From contig JANQRI010000015.1 of the NCBI GenBank assembly GCA_028284675.1, forward strand, positions 133,828 through 197,827: DNA of 64,000 bases. Direction: 5' to 3'. The translations under genes were made by a program, and so were the position numbers. The DNA comes from Gammaproteobacteria bacterium (GTDB lineage: Bacteria; Pseudomonadota; Gammaproteobacteria; HTCC5015). Below the pieces are notes generated by a model. It saw only the letters and a list, made by a program, of their open reading frames with translations, had not been told where the DNA came from and ran no database searches. How positions within the stretch are numbered: position 1 is the stretch's first letter; every line of letters begins with the position of its first letter. Of this stretch, positions 26,975 through 35,179 are shown one piece after another.

Positions 26975-27205
26975 TGATCTGCTTCTATCGCTGTTACGGG
27001 AGTGCTTGTGTAACTCTGCTCAAGCTCAGTAAAGTCTGAAAACTTTGGACTCCGGGGTTCCGACGTACAGGGACGTACGAAGTGCAGATCATGCAGGACG
27101 ATTACAAGGATGTAATCGTTAGAGCGACGCAGGATGCCAAAGCCGAGCAATGATCTGCCCGTACCGCTGTTACGGGAGTGCCTATAGTTATATTTGTGGA
27201 GCGTT
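26975..27205 (-). repeat. RNA-3'-abutting repeat element, long copy (copy A)
   Basis: Read on the minus strand, this element starts at the base after the CCA end of tRNA-Val (AACGCTCCACAAATATAACT), continues with GGCACTCCCG, and is bounded by two 31-bp imperfect direct repeats (27151-27181 and 26975-27005) sharing CGCTGTTACGGGAGTGC. The middle holds a 9-bp hairpin (ACGATTACA/TGTAATCGT) and GTACGTCCCTGTAC. A second, shorter copy lies at 61179-61290, in the same orientation after the displaced end of the tmRNA gene. No coding frame is visible. Confidence 0.75.
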
Positions 27206-27282
27206 TGGTAGGCACGATTGGACTCGAACCAACGACCCCCACCATGTCAAGGTGGTGCTCTAACCAGCTGAGCTACGCGCCT
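27206..27282 (-). tRNA. tRNA-Val (GAC)
   Basis: A full cloverleaf reads on the minus strand: acceptor AGGCGCG pairs with CGTGCCT (one G-U), D arm TAGCTCAG...GTTAGAGC, anticodon stem CCACC/GGTGG with loop TTGACAT (anticodon GAC, valine), T arm GTTGG-TTCGAGT-CCAAT, discriminator A, and an encoded CCA (27208-27206). A repeat element begins right after the CCA. Confidence 0.96.
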
Positions 27283-27370
27283 ACTGTTTCATTTTATGTG
27301 TGACACCGGACAAGAAGCTCCTGCCCAGAGCCGCAGATGTTACCCTGAACAGCCTTTTGTCACAAGAATT

Positions 27371-28822
27371 TTAAGGTGCAGACATGGCCCGGCGTGTTTC
27401 CGCATGGCTTTTTTCCAACAGAATATTCAAAAGATTATCTTGAAAGTTAATATTACCGGTCAACTGTCCATGGTTATGGCATAGAAAGAATGCATAATTC
27501 AGTGGAATAAAGCTGTAACGATGCCGCGCTATTGCCGGATCGAGAAAATCACGTGCTAACACCGAAGGTTTTGTAACCCGTCCATCACCAGGCGCAAGCA
27601 TTAATCTCTTGTAGTTAACCCCCGAGAGCGGGTTTTGTATTTCTTTTGGTGATAAACGAATAAATGATTCACCATCTATTTTTTCTGCCAATACACGAGC
27701 TGGTGTCGGTTGGCAGTTGCCACCGAAAGCGATGATCGAGTATTCAGGATCTTTAACCGGTACGGTTAAGGACCAAACAAAACGTCGTGCCCGCTCAATA
27801 TGTTTTTCAAAATAACGGTGCAGTAGCGCGACTCTGCGTTGCCCTTCTGTTTCTGTATCGTAGCGTTTCTTAATTCTCTTTATGGTTTTTGGATTAAAAA
27901 TACCCCACTGAAGATTTCGCCATGTCTGTATATCGTATAAATCTTTTTTTATAGGGCGGCCATTTATATCGATTAACCACTGGTTCAACGGATGCGGCAA
28001 TAACTGATACGCACTGGGCATTGTTGCAACCACTTCAACATTGATCGAGTTGTTAAGCAATACTTTATAACCGTTGATAAGCTGGTGCAGTGCTGAAATC
28101 GTACCTAAGTTTGGGGCACCCAATTGAACGAGTCTGCGAACTTTTTTGGCACCTGCCTGAGTGACCGGAAAATCGTTATCATCAAGAACATCGGCTGTGC
28201 CATAACGCATATAATACCTCGCAAGCAAACCTCCCATACTATGTGCAATGAAATCGACTTTAAGATCCGGCATTCCATAGTCTTTGCGGATTTGCTCGAT
28301 CAACGCATCAAGCTTACCGGCAGTAACCACATTATCGTAACGCCAGTCATACGGAAATTTGTAGTAACGTCGCTCGTGCTTTTCATACGGTGTGCCGGGC
28401 TCGGTTAATTTATAGTTTCCATATTTTTCCAAAATTTCAAATAAAGAACCAAAAAAATCAAATATAAGTGCTTTTTTCGGTATTTCCGAAGCCCTTATGG
28501 GCGATGGTTTTGGGAGCAGTGTCTGTGTATCAATTTCCAGAGCAAGGTTTTCATAATCACTGAATAGTAATTTACGCAGAGAACCGAACCAGACTTCTTT
28601 GCCGTGCTGATCGATTAAAGAAGAGCTGACTATTCCGGGGATGACAATAACCGGTGGTTGAAAAGCCTGCATTCTATTGTCAAACAGGCCCTGCTCTTCA
28701 ATGGCATACAGGCTGGCCAAATCCGGCTTCATTCCACTGCAGGCAACTAATATTTGCAGCAACGGGCAAGTACCAAAAAAGAAAATTAAGAATCTTATCG
28801 TTTTATTGTGTATTGTATTCAT
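27371..28822 (-). CDS. LCAT-like lipase/acyltransferase lipoprotein
   Basis: A 483-residue alpha/beta-hydrolase of the lecithin:cholesterol acyltransferase family. An N-terminal hydrophobic segment ends in a lipobox-like LQILVAC, so it is probably a lipoprotein exported and anchored to a membrane. The oxyanion region is PPVIVIPGIVSSSL with EVWFGSLRKL after it, and the nucleophile Ser lies in FIAHSMGGLLARYY, as in LCAT and phospholipase A relatives. A C-terminal GDGRV motif probably carries the catalytic Asp. The ATG at 28822 directly follows the uvrB stop (TGATATG), suggesting coupling; an in-frame start 30 bases earlier lies inside uvrB and would precede the signal. The natural lipid substrate is unknown. 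Confidence 0.8.
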   Translation of the reverse strand: MNTIHNKTIRFLIFFFGTCPLLQILVACSGMKPDLASLYAIEEQGLFDNRMQAFQPPVIVIPGIVSSSLIDQHGKEVWFGSLRKLLFSDYENLALEIDTQTLLPKPSPIRASEIPKKALIFDFFGSLFEILEKYGNYKLTEPGTPYEKHERRYYKFPYDWRYDNVVTAGKLDALIEQIRKDYGMPDLKVDFIAHSMGGLLARYYMRYGTADVLDDNDFPVTQAGAKKVRRLVQLGAPNLGTISALHQLINGYKVLLNNSINVEVVATMPSAYQLLPHPLNQWLIDINGRPIKKDLYDIQTWRNLQWGIFNPKTIKRIKKRYDTETEGQRRVALLHRYFEKHIERARRFVWSLTVPVKDPEYSIIAFGGNCQPTPARVLAEKIDGESFIRLSPKEIQNPLSGVNYKRLMLAPGDGRVTKPSVLARDFLDPAIARHRYSFIPLNYAFFLCHNHGQLTGNINFQDNLLNILLEKSHAETRRAMSAP

Positions 28823-28823
28823 A

Positions 28824-30857
28824 TCACCGCTTGGCTGATGATTCTTGAACACCCAATGACTGTTCCCTGATCAACTCAATCTCATCTCTTACTCTGGCTG
28901 CATCCTCAAATTCCAGTTCTTTTGCATGCTGGTACATTTGCTGCTCAAGCTTTTTAATGAGCTGTACCGCTTTTTCAGGTGTCAGGTTAGAATGCTTTTC
29001 ATACACTCCGGCAGTTTCAGCAACTTTGGCTAATTTACCGCGATTGGTATTTGATTCGCGGGCCGTTTCCATAATATCAGCAATATTTTTGCGGATGCTT
29101 TTGGGAATAATCTTGTGCTTTTTATTAAAAGCGAGCTGTTTCTCGCGACGGCGCTCGGTCTCATCGATAGCACGCTGCATTGAGCCGGTTATCTGATCAG
29201 CATACAGGATCGCTTTACCATTGATATTTCTGGCAGCCCGGCCTATGGTCTGAATCAGTGATCGTTCAGAGCGCAAAAAACCTTCTTTATCTGCATCCAG
29301 GATGGATACCAATGAAACTTCCGGCATATCCAGTCCTTCTCGAAGCAGATTAATTCCGACCAACACATCAAAGTGGCCCAAACGTAAATCGCGAATAATT
29401 TCAACACGTTCAACTGTATCGATATCTGAATGCAAATATCGCACGCGCACATCATGCTCAGCCAGATAATCGGTTAAGTCTTCCGCCATGCGTTTGGTCA
29501 GCGTGGTAACCAATACACGTTCATCTTTTGCTACGCGTTTATTGATTTCCGACAGCAGGTCATCCACCTGTGTCGCCACCGGGCGAATTTCAACTTCAGG
29601 ATCGATCAAGCCGGTTGGACGTACAACCTGCTCGATAACCTCACCGCTGTGCTCATCCTCATAAGGCCCCGGCGTTGCCGATACAAAAATCATCTGTGGC
29701 GCCAGTTTTTCAAATTCCTCAAATTTCAATGGCCGGTTATCCAAAGCCGATGGCAGACGGAATCCATATTCAACCAGGTTTTCTTTGCGGGACCGGTCAC
29801 CGCGATACATAGCTCCCAGCTGCGGAATAGTCGCATGACTTTCATCAATAACGAGCAATGCCTCAGCCGGCAGATAGTCAAACAGGCATGGCGGTGGTTC
29901 TCCGGCAGCTCGCCCCGAGAGATAGCGGGAATAATTTTCAATACCGTTACAATAGCCCAGCTCATTAATCATCTCGATATCAAATATTGTGCGTTGCTCC
30001 AGCCTTTGCGCTTCGACCAGCTTATTAACCGAGTAAAGTTGTTCAAGCCGTTCTCTAAGCTCATGCTTCACCGCATCAACCGCATTTAACATGATTTCCC
30101 GCGGCGTCACATAGTGTGTCTTTGGGTATACGGTAAATCGCGGCACTTGCTTCAGCATCTCACCCGTCAAAGGGTCGAAAATACTGATTCTTTCAATTTC
30201 CTCGTCAAACAGCTCTAATCTGACCGCCTCGCGCTCAGAGTCTGCCGGATGGATATCAATAATTTCCCCTCGCACACGATAAGTGCCTCGACGCAACTCC
30301 ATATCGTTACGGGTGTACTGCAATTCTGCCAGGCGGCGCAATATCTTACGCTGATCAATCAGGTCACCGCGGACCAGATGCAGAATCATGCTGAAATAAG
30401 TCTCCGGATCCCCAAGCCCGTAAATGGCGGATACTGTTGCAACGATAATGGTATCTTTGCGCTCCATCACCGCTTTAGTCGCCGACAGGCGCATCTGCTC
30501 AATATGCTCGTTAATCGATGCGTCTTTTTCAATGTATGTGTCGGATGAAGGCACATAGGCTTCAGGTTGGTAATAGTCATAGTATGAAACAAAATACTCT
30601 ACCGAGTTGTTTGGGAAAAACTCCTTCATTTCACCGTAAAGCTGGGCAGCCAGTGTTTTGTTATGTGCCAGAATAAGTGTCGGGCGCTGCACTTCCTGAA
30701 TCACGTTTGCGATGGTGAAGGTTTTACCCGAGCCGGTCACACCCAATAACGTCTGATGCGCGAGTCCGCTTTGTAGCCCGGATACCAGGTTTTTGATTGC
30801 CCGGGGCTGGTCACCGGCAGGTGAGTAATCCGTTTTTAGCGTAAAAGGTTTAGACAT
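28824..30857 (-). CDS. uvrB: UvrABC excinuclease subunit B
   Basis: A 677-residue DNA-repair helicase-like protein of normal length. Walker A is GVTGSGKTFTIA, the beta-hairpin that clamps the damaged strand is YYDYYQPEAYVP, the DEAD-like box is VIDESHAT, and helicase motif VI is QTIGRAARNINGK. A UVR domain for UvrC binding lies at the C-terminus (LEFEDAARVRDEIELI). It verifies lesions delivered by UvrA and loads UvrC. The LCAT-like gene follows without a gap. Confidence 0.98.
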   Translation of the reverse strand: MSKPFTLKTDYSPAGDQPRAIKNLVSGLQSGLAHQTLLGVTGSGKTFTIANVIQEVQRPTLILAHNKTLAAQLYGEMKEFFPNNSVEYFVSYYDYYQPEAYVPSSDTYIEKDASINEHIEQMRLSATKAVMERKDTIIVATVSAIYGLGDPETYFSMILHLVRGDLIDQRKILRRLAELQYTRNDMELRRGTYRVRGEIIDIHPADSEREAVRLELFDEEIERISIFDPLTGEMLKQVPRFTVYPKTHYVTPREIMLNAVDAVKHELRERLEQLYSVNKLVEAQRLEQRTIFDIEMINELGYCNGIENYSRYLSGRAAGEPPPCLFDYLPAEALLVIDESHATIPQLGAMYRGDRSRKENLVEYGFRLPSALDNRPLKFEEFEKLAPQMIFVSATPGPYEDEHSGEVIEQVVRPTGLIDPEVEIRPVATQVDDLLSEINKRVAKDERVLVTTLTKRMAEDLTDYLAEHDVRVRYLHSDIDTVERVEIIRDLRLGHFDVLVGINLLREGLDMPEVSLVSILDADKEGFLRSERSLIQTIGRAARNINGKAILYADQITGSMQRAIDETERRREKQLAFNKKHKIIPKSIRKNIADIMETARESNTNRGKLAKVAETAGVYEKHSNLTPEKAVQLIKKLEQQMYQHAKELEFEDAARVRDEIELIREQSLGVQESSAKR

Positions 30858-30921
30858 AGGTCAATAATACAGTATCATTCGCGTTACTTCTTAATATCGC
30901 CTTAACTTGGGATTTGCAGCA

Positions 30922-32106
30922 TTGAACATTAACACTTCAACACGCGTTCAAAAAGTCAAACCATCTCCGACACTGGCCATCACCGCAATGGTCGCCAAAT
31001 TACGTGCGGAAGGTAATGATATTATCGGTCTTGGTGCGGGAGAGCCCGATTTCGATACACCCGAACATATTAAAGCCGCTGCGATCGACGCAATCAACAG
31101 CGGTTTAACGAAATATACGGCAGTTGACGGCACGCCCGCCCTCAAACAGGCTGTGATTGCCAAGTTCAAGCGCGACAATAATCTGGATTACTCCCCGGAG
31201 CAGATACTGGTTTCGGTCGGCGGTAAACAAAGCTTTTATAATCTGGCACAGGCTTATTTGAACCCCGGTGATGAGGTTATTATCCCCTGCCCTTATTGGG
31301 TCTCTTATCCGGATATGGTTTTACTCGCTGAAGGCCAACCGGTGTTCGTTGCCGGAGACCAGCAGCAGCGCTTTAAAATCACCGCAGAGCAACTGGCGGC
31401 TGCAATTACGGCCAAAACCCGGCTGGTAGTGATTAACAGCCCCTCAAACCCTGCAGGTACCGCTTACAGCCGTGCTGAACTTGCAGGATTGGGTGAGGTT
31501 TTACGTGCGCACCCGGACATTCTGATCGCCACCGATGATATGTATGAGCATATCGTCTGGTCCGAAGAGCCTTTTTGCAATATTGTGATGGCCTGCCCGG
31601 ATTTATACGACAGAACGATTGTTTTAAACGGTGTTTCCAAAGCCTATGCGATGACCGGCTGGCGTATTGGTTATGCCGGAGGACCGGCAGCGCTGATAAA
31701 AGCAATGAAAAAAGTGCAGTCGCAAAGTACCTCCAACCCGGCGTCAATTTCCCAGGCTGCGGCAGAGGCCGCGCTGAGCGGTGATCAAGCCTGCATTTCG
31801 GATATGGTGCAGGCATTTAAACGCCGGCATGATCTGCTTTTAAGCGGGCTAAATAAAATCGAGGGTATTGAGTGCATACCAGGTGACGGTACATTCTATC
31901 TGTTCCCGAGTATGCAGGGCCTGATTGAGAAGTTGGACGGTGTCAATGACGACCTTGAACTGGCTTCATTCCTGATCGACCGGGCCAAAGTCGCGCTGGT
32001 ACCCGGCTCAGCCTTCGGCTTGCCGGGCCATATGCGACTTTCTTTTGCAACTGGCGATCAGGTGCTGCAGGATGCGCTGCAACGCATCGAAGATGCTGTA
32101 AGCTGA
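30922..32106 (+). CDS. aspC: Aspartate aminotransferase (class I, type Ib)
   Basis: A 394-residue PLP enzyme. Diagnostic stretches are GLGAGEPDFDTPEHI, SPSNPAGT, and the PLP-lysine motif NGVSKAYAMTGWRIGYAGG. It interconverts aspartate and 2-oxoglutarate with oxaloacetate and glutamate. The TTG at 30922 is chosen because it gives the family N-terminus (NINTSTRVQKVKPSPTLA) with GGGA upstream; a TTG at 30907 would add five residues. It is divergent from uvrB. Activity on other amino acids, such as prephenate transamination, is possible in this subgroup. Confidence 0.93.
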   Translation: MNINTSTRVQKVKPSPTLAITAMVAKLRAEGNDIIGLGAGEPDFDTPEHIKAAAIDAINSGLTKYTAVDGTPALKQAVIAKFKRDNNLDYSPEQILVSVGGKQSFYNLAQAYLNPGDEVIIPCPYWVSYPDMVLLAEGQPVFVAGDQQQRFKITAEQLAAAITAKTRLVVINSPSNPAGTAYSRAELAGLGEVLRAHPDILIATDDMYEHIVWSEEPFCNIVMACPDLYDRTIVLNGVSKAYAMTGWRIGYAGGPAALIKAMKKVQSQSTSNPASISQAAAEAALSGDQACISDMVQAFKRRHDLLLSGLNKIEGIECIPGDGTFYLFPSMQGLIEKLDGVNDDLELASFLIDRAKVALVPGSAFGLPGHMRLSFATGDQVLQDALQRIEDAVS

Positions 32107-32151
32107 TATAAATAAAGCTTACGTTGCTGCAACCAAAGGGTAAACCGGCTC

Positions 32152-32859
32152 TTAAGCCAGCAGTGTGCCCTCAAGAACGGTTTCATCATCCAGTACGATG
32201 CCTTTCAGGATCGCGCCATCGAGAATCGCATCTTCCAGATTTGCACCGCTAAAATCAGCACCGCCCAGATCTGCATGGCTTAAATCAGCTTTTCGTAAAT
32301 CTGCTCCGTGAAAATCGGCACCGCTTAAATTTGCACCGGTTAAATCCGCTTTGCGTAAATTGGTATTTGCAAAATCCGCATCGCTTAAATTAGCGTTAAA
32401 CAGGTTTGCAGAAAACAGATTCACTCCATGCAATTTTGCGCCACTTAAATCAGCATCGTTGAAGCGTGCCAGCCGCAGGCTGACATCTTCGGCAAATCGT
32501 GAATTTGAAAGATTTGAACGGGTCAGAATAATGCCTTTCAGATCTTTGCCACTGACTTCTATTCCATGAAGATCCATACCGCCCAAATATGCGCCGGGCT
32601 GTAAATCCTCCAAATCAATCTGGACGACTGTCTCGGCATTGTCAAATGCGGTATCGTCGTTTTCGAGTGCCTCGATTTCGATTAAGACTTCTTCAGACAC
32701 CGCACCATCATGATAGATAGGCGTTTTCCGGGTTTCGGTCTCTTTTTCGTCGAGATCGGGTAATAGATCGAGTCGCAAAGCCTGCGATAATAACGTCATA
32801 ATAACGTTTTCTACCGCTGCGACATCTTTTGCAATGCCCAAGTTACTGTTTGTAGCCAT
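32152..32859 (-). CDS. Pentapeptide-repeat protein
   Basis: A 235-residue protein. The first 95 residues are acidic and of unknown fold (LLPDLDEKETETRKTPIY). Residues about 95-230 are tandem pentapeptides of the A(D/N)LXX type (for example ADLSGAKLHGVNLFSANLFN), which fold as a right-handed quadrilateral beta-helix. The internal ATG at 32859 is preferred because GGAGGAG lies just before it; an upstream ATG at 32874 adds five residues. Some pentapeptide proteins mimic DNA and protect gyrase, but nothing here shows that. Confidence 0.85.
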   Translation of the reverse strand: MATNSNLGIAKDVAAVENVIMTLLSQALRLDLLPDLDEKETETRKTPIYHDGAVSEEVLIEIEALENDDTAFDNAETVVQIDLEDLQPGAYLGGMDLHGIEVSGKDLKGIILTRSNLSNSRFAEDVSLRLARFNDADLSGAKLHGVNLFSANLFNANLSDADFANTNLRKADLTGANLSGADFHGADLRKADLSHADLGGADFSGANLEDAILDGAILKGIVLDDETVLEGTLLA

Positions 32860-33153
32860 TTTCTCCTCCAGCATACAACCTAGATTATTAACGTCTCACC
32901 ACGGTTCATGCACTAAAAATGCATAAACCCAAAATTTTTTACACCGGCTGCTGGCTGGATGTGTGCTCGAGGTCTAATGTAACCAAATCAGGCATAGAGA
33001 ACCATACAACGAACACCGTATTCCCTAAGGTATATATAACTAAAGTTAGCTTGCATACTGAGTCCAAAAAGCGATAATCGGTGGTTTCAGAGCATTTCTG
33101 GAACAGTAATCAGCGCTTATATCTGTTCAGCCCCTATACAATCATTTGCACCC

Positions 33154-33684
33154 TTGGATAATCAGGCTTCAGAGTTGGAAGGAAGTAAAGCCGCGATAAT
33201 ACACAAAATCATCTCCGGCGGACAAACCGGTGTTGACCGTGCAGGACTGGATGCGGCAATACTGAACAATATCCCGCATGCCGGCTGGTGTCCACGGGGG
33301 CGCAAATCTGAAGATGGTCTGATTCCCGCCAAATACAGGCTCACTGAACATGTCAGCCCGTTTTATATCGACAGAACCGAGCAAAACGTGGTCGACAGTG
33401 ACGGCACCTTAATTATCCATTCCGGCAAAATTTCAAAAGGAACGGCCAAAACCTATGCGTTTTGTAAAAGGCATAAAAAACCCGCGCTGCTGCTTGATGC
33501 TGAGAAAACTACTCTGGAAAAAAGCATCAGTGAAATTGATACCTTTATTGATAAATATACTGTGCGAATATTAAACATCGCCGGCCCCAGAGCCAGTCAC
33601 TGGCCGGCAGGTTACGATTACGCATTCAAATTAATAAACTCCTGGCTATCAGTCAGGCAATTACAAAGTAACACACGCCGGTAA
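33154..33684 (+). CDS. Putative molybdenum-carrier / Rossmann nucleotide-binding protein
   Basis: A 176-residue protein with the glycine-rich opening IISGGQTGVDRAGLDAA, followed by GWCPRGRKSEDGLIP and TLIIHSGKISKGTAKTY, the pattern of the putative molybdenum carrier group within the LOG/DprA-like Rossmann fold. No ATG is available near the conserved start, so a TTG at 33154 is used; that choice is uncertain. It overlaps the convergent transporter by 32 bases. The biochemical role is unproven; it probably binds a nucleotide or oxyanion. Confidence 0.75.
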   Translation: MDNQASELEGSKAAIIHKIISGGQTGVDRAGLDAAILNNIPHAGWCPRGRKSEDGLIPAKYRLTEHVSPFYIDRTEQNVVDSDGTLIIHSGKISKGTAKTYAFCKRHKKPALLLDAEKTTLEKSISEIDTFIDKYTVRILNIAGPRASHWPAGYDYAFKLINSWLSVRQLQSNTRR

Positions 33685-35047
33685 TCACTCCAGCACCAAG
33701 CAGATTCAAAGCCAGCCCGTTTCTAACCATCACCCGAATCGGTACACGACCACTGCCAAAAATAATTGCATTGGGGGCAGTAGCTACCGGTAGCATAAAT
33801 GCACAGCTGGCACTCATTGCGGCGGGCACCATCAAGAGTGCCGGATCAATATTAGCTACCGTAGCAACAATAGCCAACACCGGCATCAACAAGCTGGTGG
33901 TTGCGGTGTTACTGGTGATTTCAGTCAGAAAGCTGACTCCCAGGCAAATTAACAAAATCATCAAGATAACCGGCATACCGGCCAGCAGGCTTAAGTGCGC
34001 GGCAAGAAAATCCGCTAAGCCGGACACCTGAAAAGCATTGGCAATTGCAATACCTCCACCAAACAATAACAGCATACCCCACGGAATGCGGTTCGCAGTT
34101 TCCCAGTCCAGCAAACGCCCGCCTTTGCCGTCCGGCACAATAAACATAAACACCGCGGCAGTCAGCGCGATGGCAGCATCACTGGCTGCCGGAAGATTTA
34201 AATAACCACTCCAGCCTCCAAAAGGTTCTTTACGTGTTACCCATGCCAGTGCGGTCAGGCCAAATACCAGCAATACCCTGATTTCATGAGACTGCCATTT
34301 GCCTGCAGGCGGAATATGCACGGGGTGCCCGGTGGATACGTTCCGGGTCAACCACAATGCCATCACCGGTAAAAACAAAATCACTGCCGGTACTCCCCAG
34401 CGCATCCACTCCAAAAACCCGACTTCGCGCCCGGTCGTGTTGGCATAGACTTCCATAAAAATCAGATTCGGTGGGGTGCCGATAGGTGTACCCACACCCC
34501 CCAGGCTGGCGGCATAGCATATGCCCAGCAACAGCGGCATTGAAAGCGCCTGATCACGGGTACTTTGCAATACCGCCAAAGCAACCGGCAGTAACATCAG
34601 TGTCGTCGCGGTATTGGATATCCACATACTCAATAACGCCGCAGTGAACATAAAGCCAAAAACCGCACGGCGACCATTGTTATGCGCACCAAACAGATTC
34701 ACCAGATTTAACGCAATGCGTCGGTGTGCCCCACTGCGTTCCATTGCAGTGGACAGGATAAAACCGCCCAATAACAACAATACCAGCGGACTGCCGTAAG
34801 CCGAAGCGACCTGGGTTTTATCCAGTACTCCAAATAACGGCAATATAGCCAATGGAATCAATGAGGTTGCCGGAATCGGGATTGATTCAAGCACCCACCA
34901 ACATGCGCATAACACCGTAATACCGGCAGTCAATGCCGCCGGATAGCCAAGTCCATTTGCATATAAAAGCAGCCCCGTAATAAAACCGGCGACAGGGCCT
35001 GCAATTAAGCCAATGTTTTTTACATTCTTCTCAACGCTATCAGGCAT
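33653..35047 (-). CDS. DASS (SLC13) family sodium/anion symporter
   Basis: A 464-residue inner-membrane protein with about 11-12 hydrophobic helices. The family motifs are visible as two pseudo-repeats with substrate/sodium sites: SNTATTLMLLPVAL with GGVGTPIGTPPNLIF in the first half, and SNTATTSLLMPVLA with ATAPNAIIFGSG in the second. Members import C4-dicarboxylates, citrate or sulfate with sodium. The substrate cannot be decided here; carboxylates would fit the acetate and xylose metabolism around it. Confidence 0.92.
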   Translation of the reverse strand: MPDSVEKNVKNIGLIAGPVAGFITGLLLYANGLGYPAALTAGITVLCACWWVLESIPIPATSLIPLAILPLFGVLDKTQVASAYGSPLVLLLLGGFILSTAMERSGAHRRIALNLVNLFGAHNNGRRAVFGFMFTAALLSMWISNTATTLMLLPVALAVLQSTRDQALSMPLLLGICYAASLGGVGTPIGTPPNLIFMEVYANTTGREVGFLEWMRWGVPAVILFLPVMALWLTRNVSTGHPVHIPPAGKWQSHEIRVLLVFGLTALAWVTRKEPFGGWSGYLNLPAASDAAIALTAAVFMFIVPDGKGGRLLDWETANRIPWGMLLLFGGGIAIANAFQVSGLADFLAAHLSLLAGMPVILMILLICLGVSFLTEITSNTATTSLLMPVLAIVATVANIDPALLMVPAAMSASCAFMLPVATAPNAIIFGSGRVPIRVMVRNGLALNLLGAGVITGVCYFVIA

Positions 35048-35179
35048 TTAGAACATAACTTTAAAATATTGACCGGCATTATAGGGCCTGCTTCTGTTAA
35101 ACCCAAAACACCTTCTGGAATAAGTCGGTCTAATCTTTCATAATAACGCGGTTTTTCAATCACAGTGGCAAAAAACACA

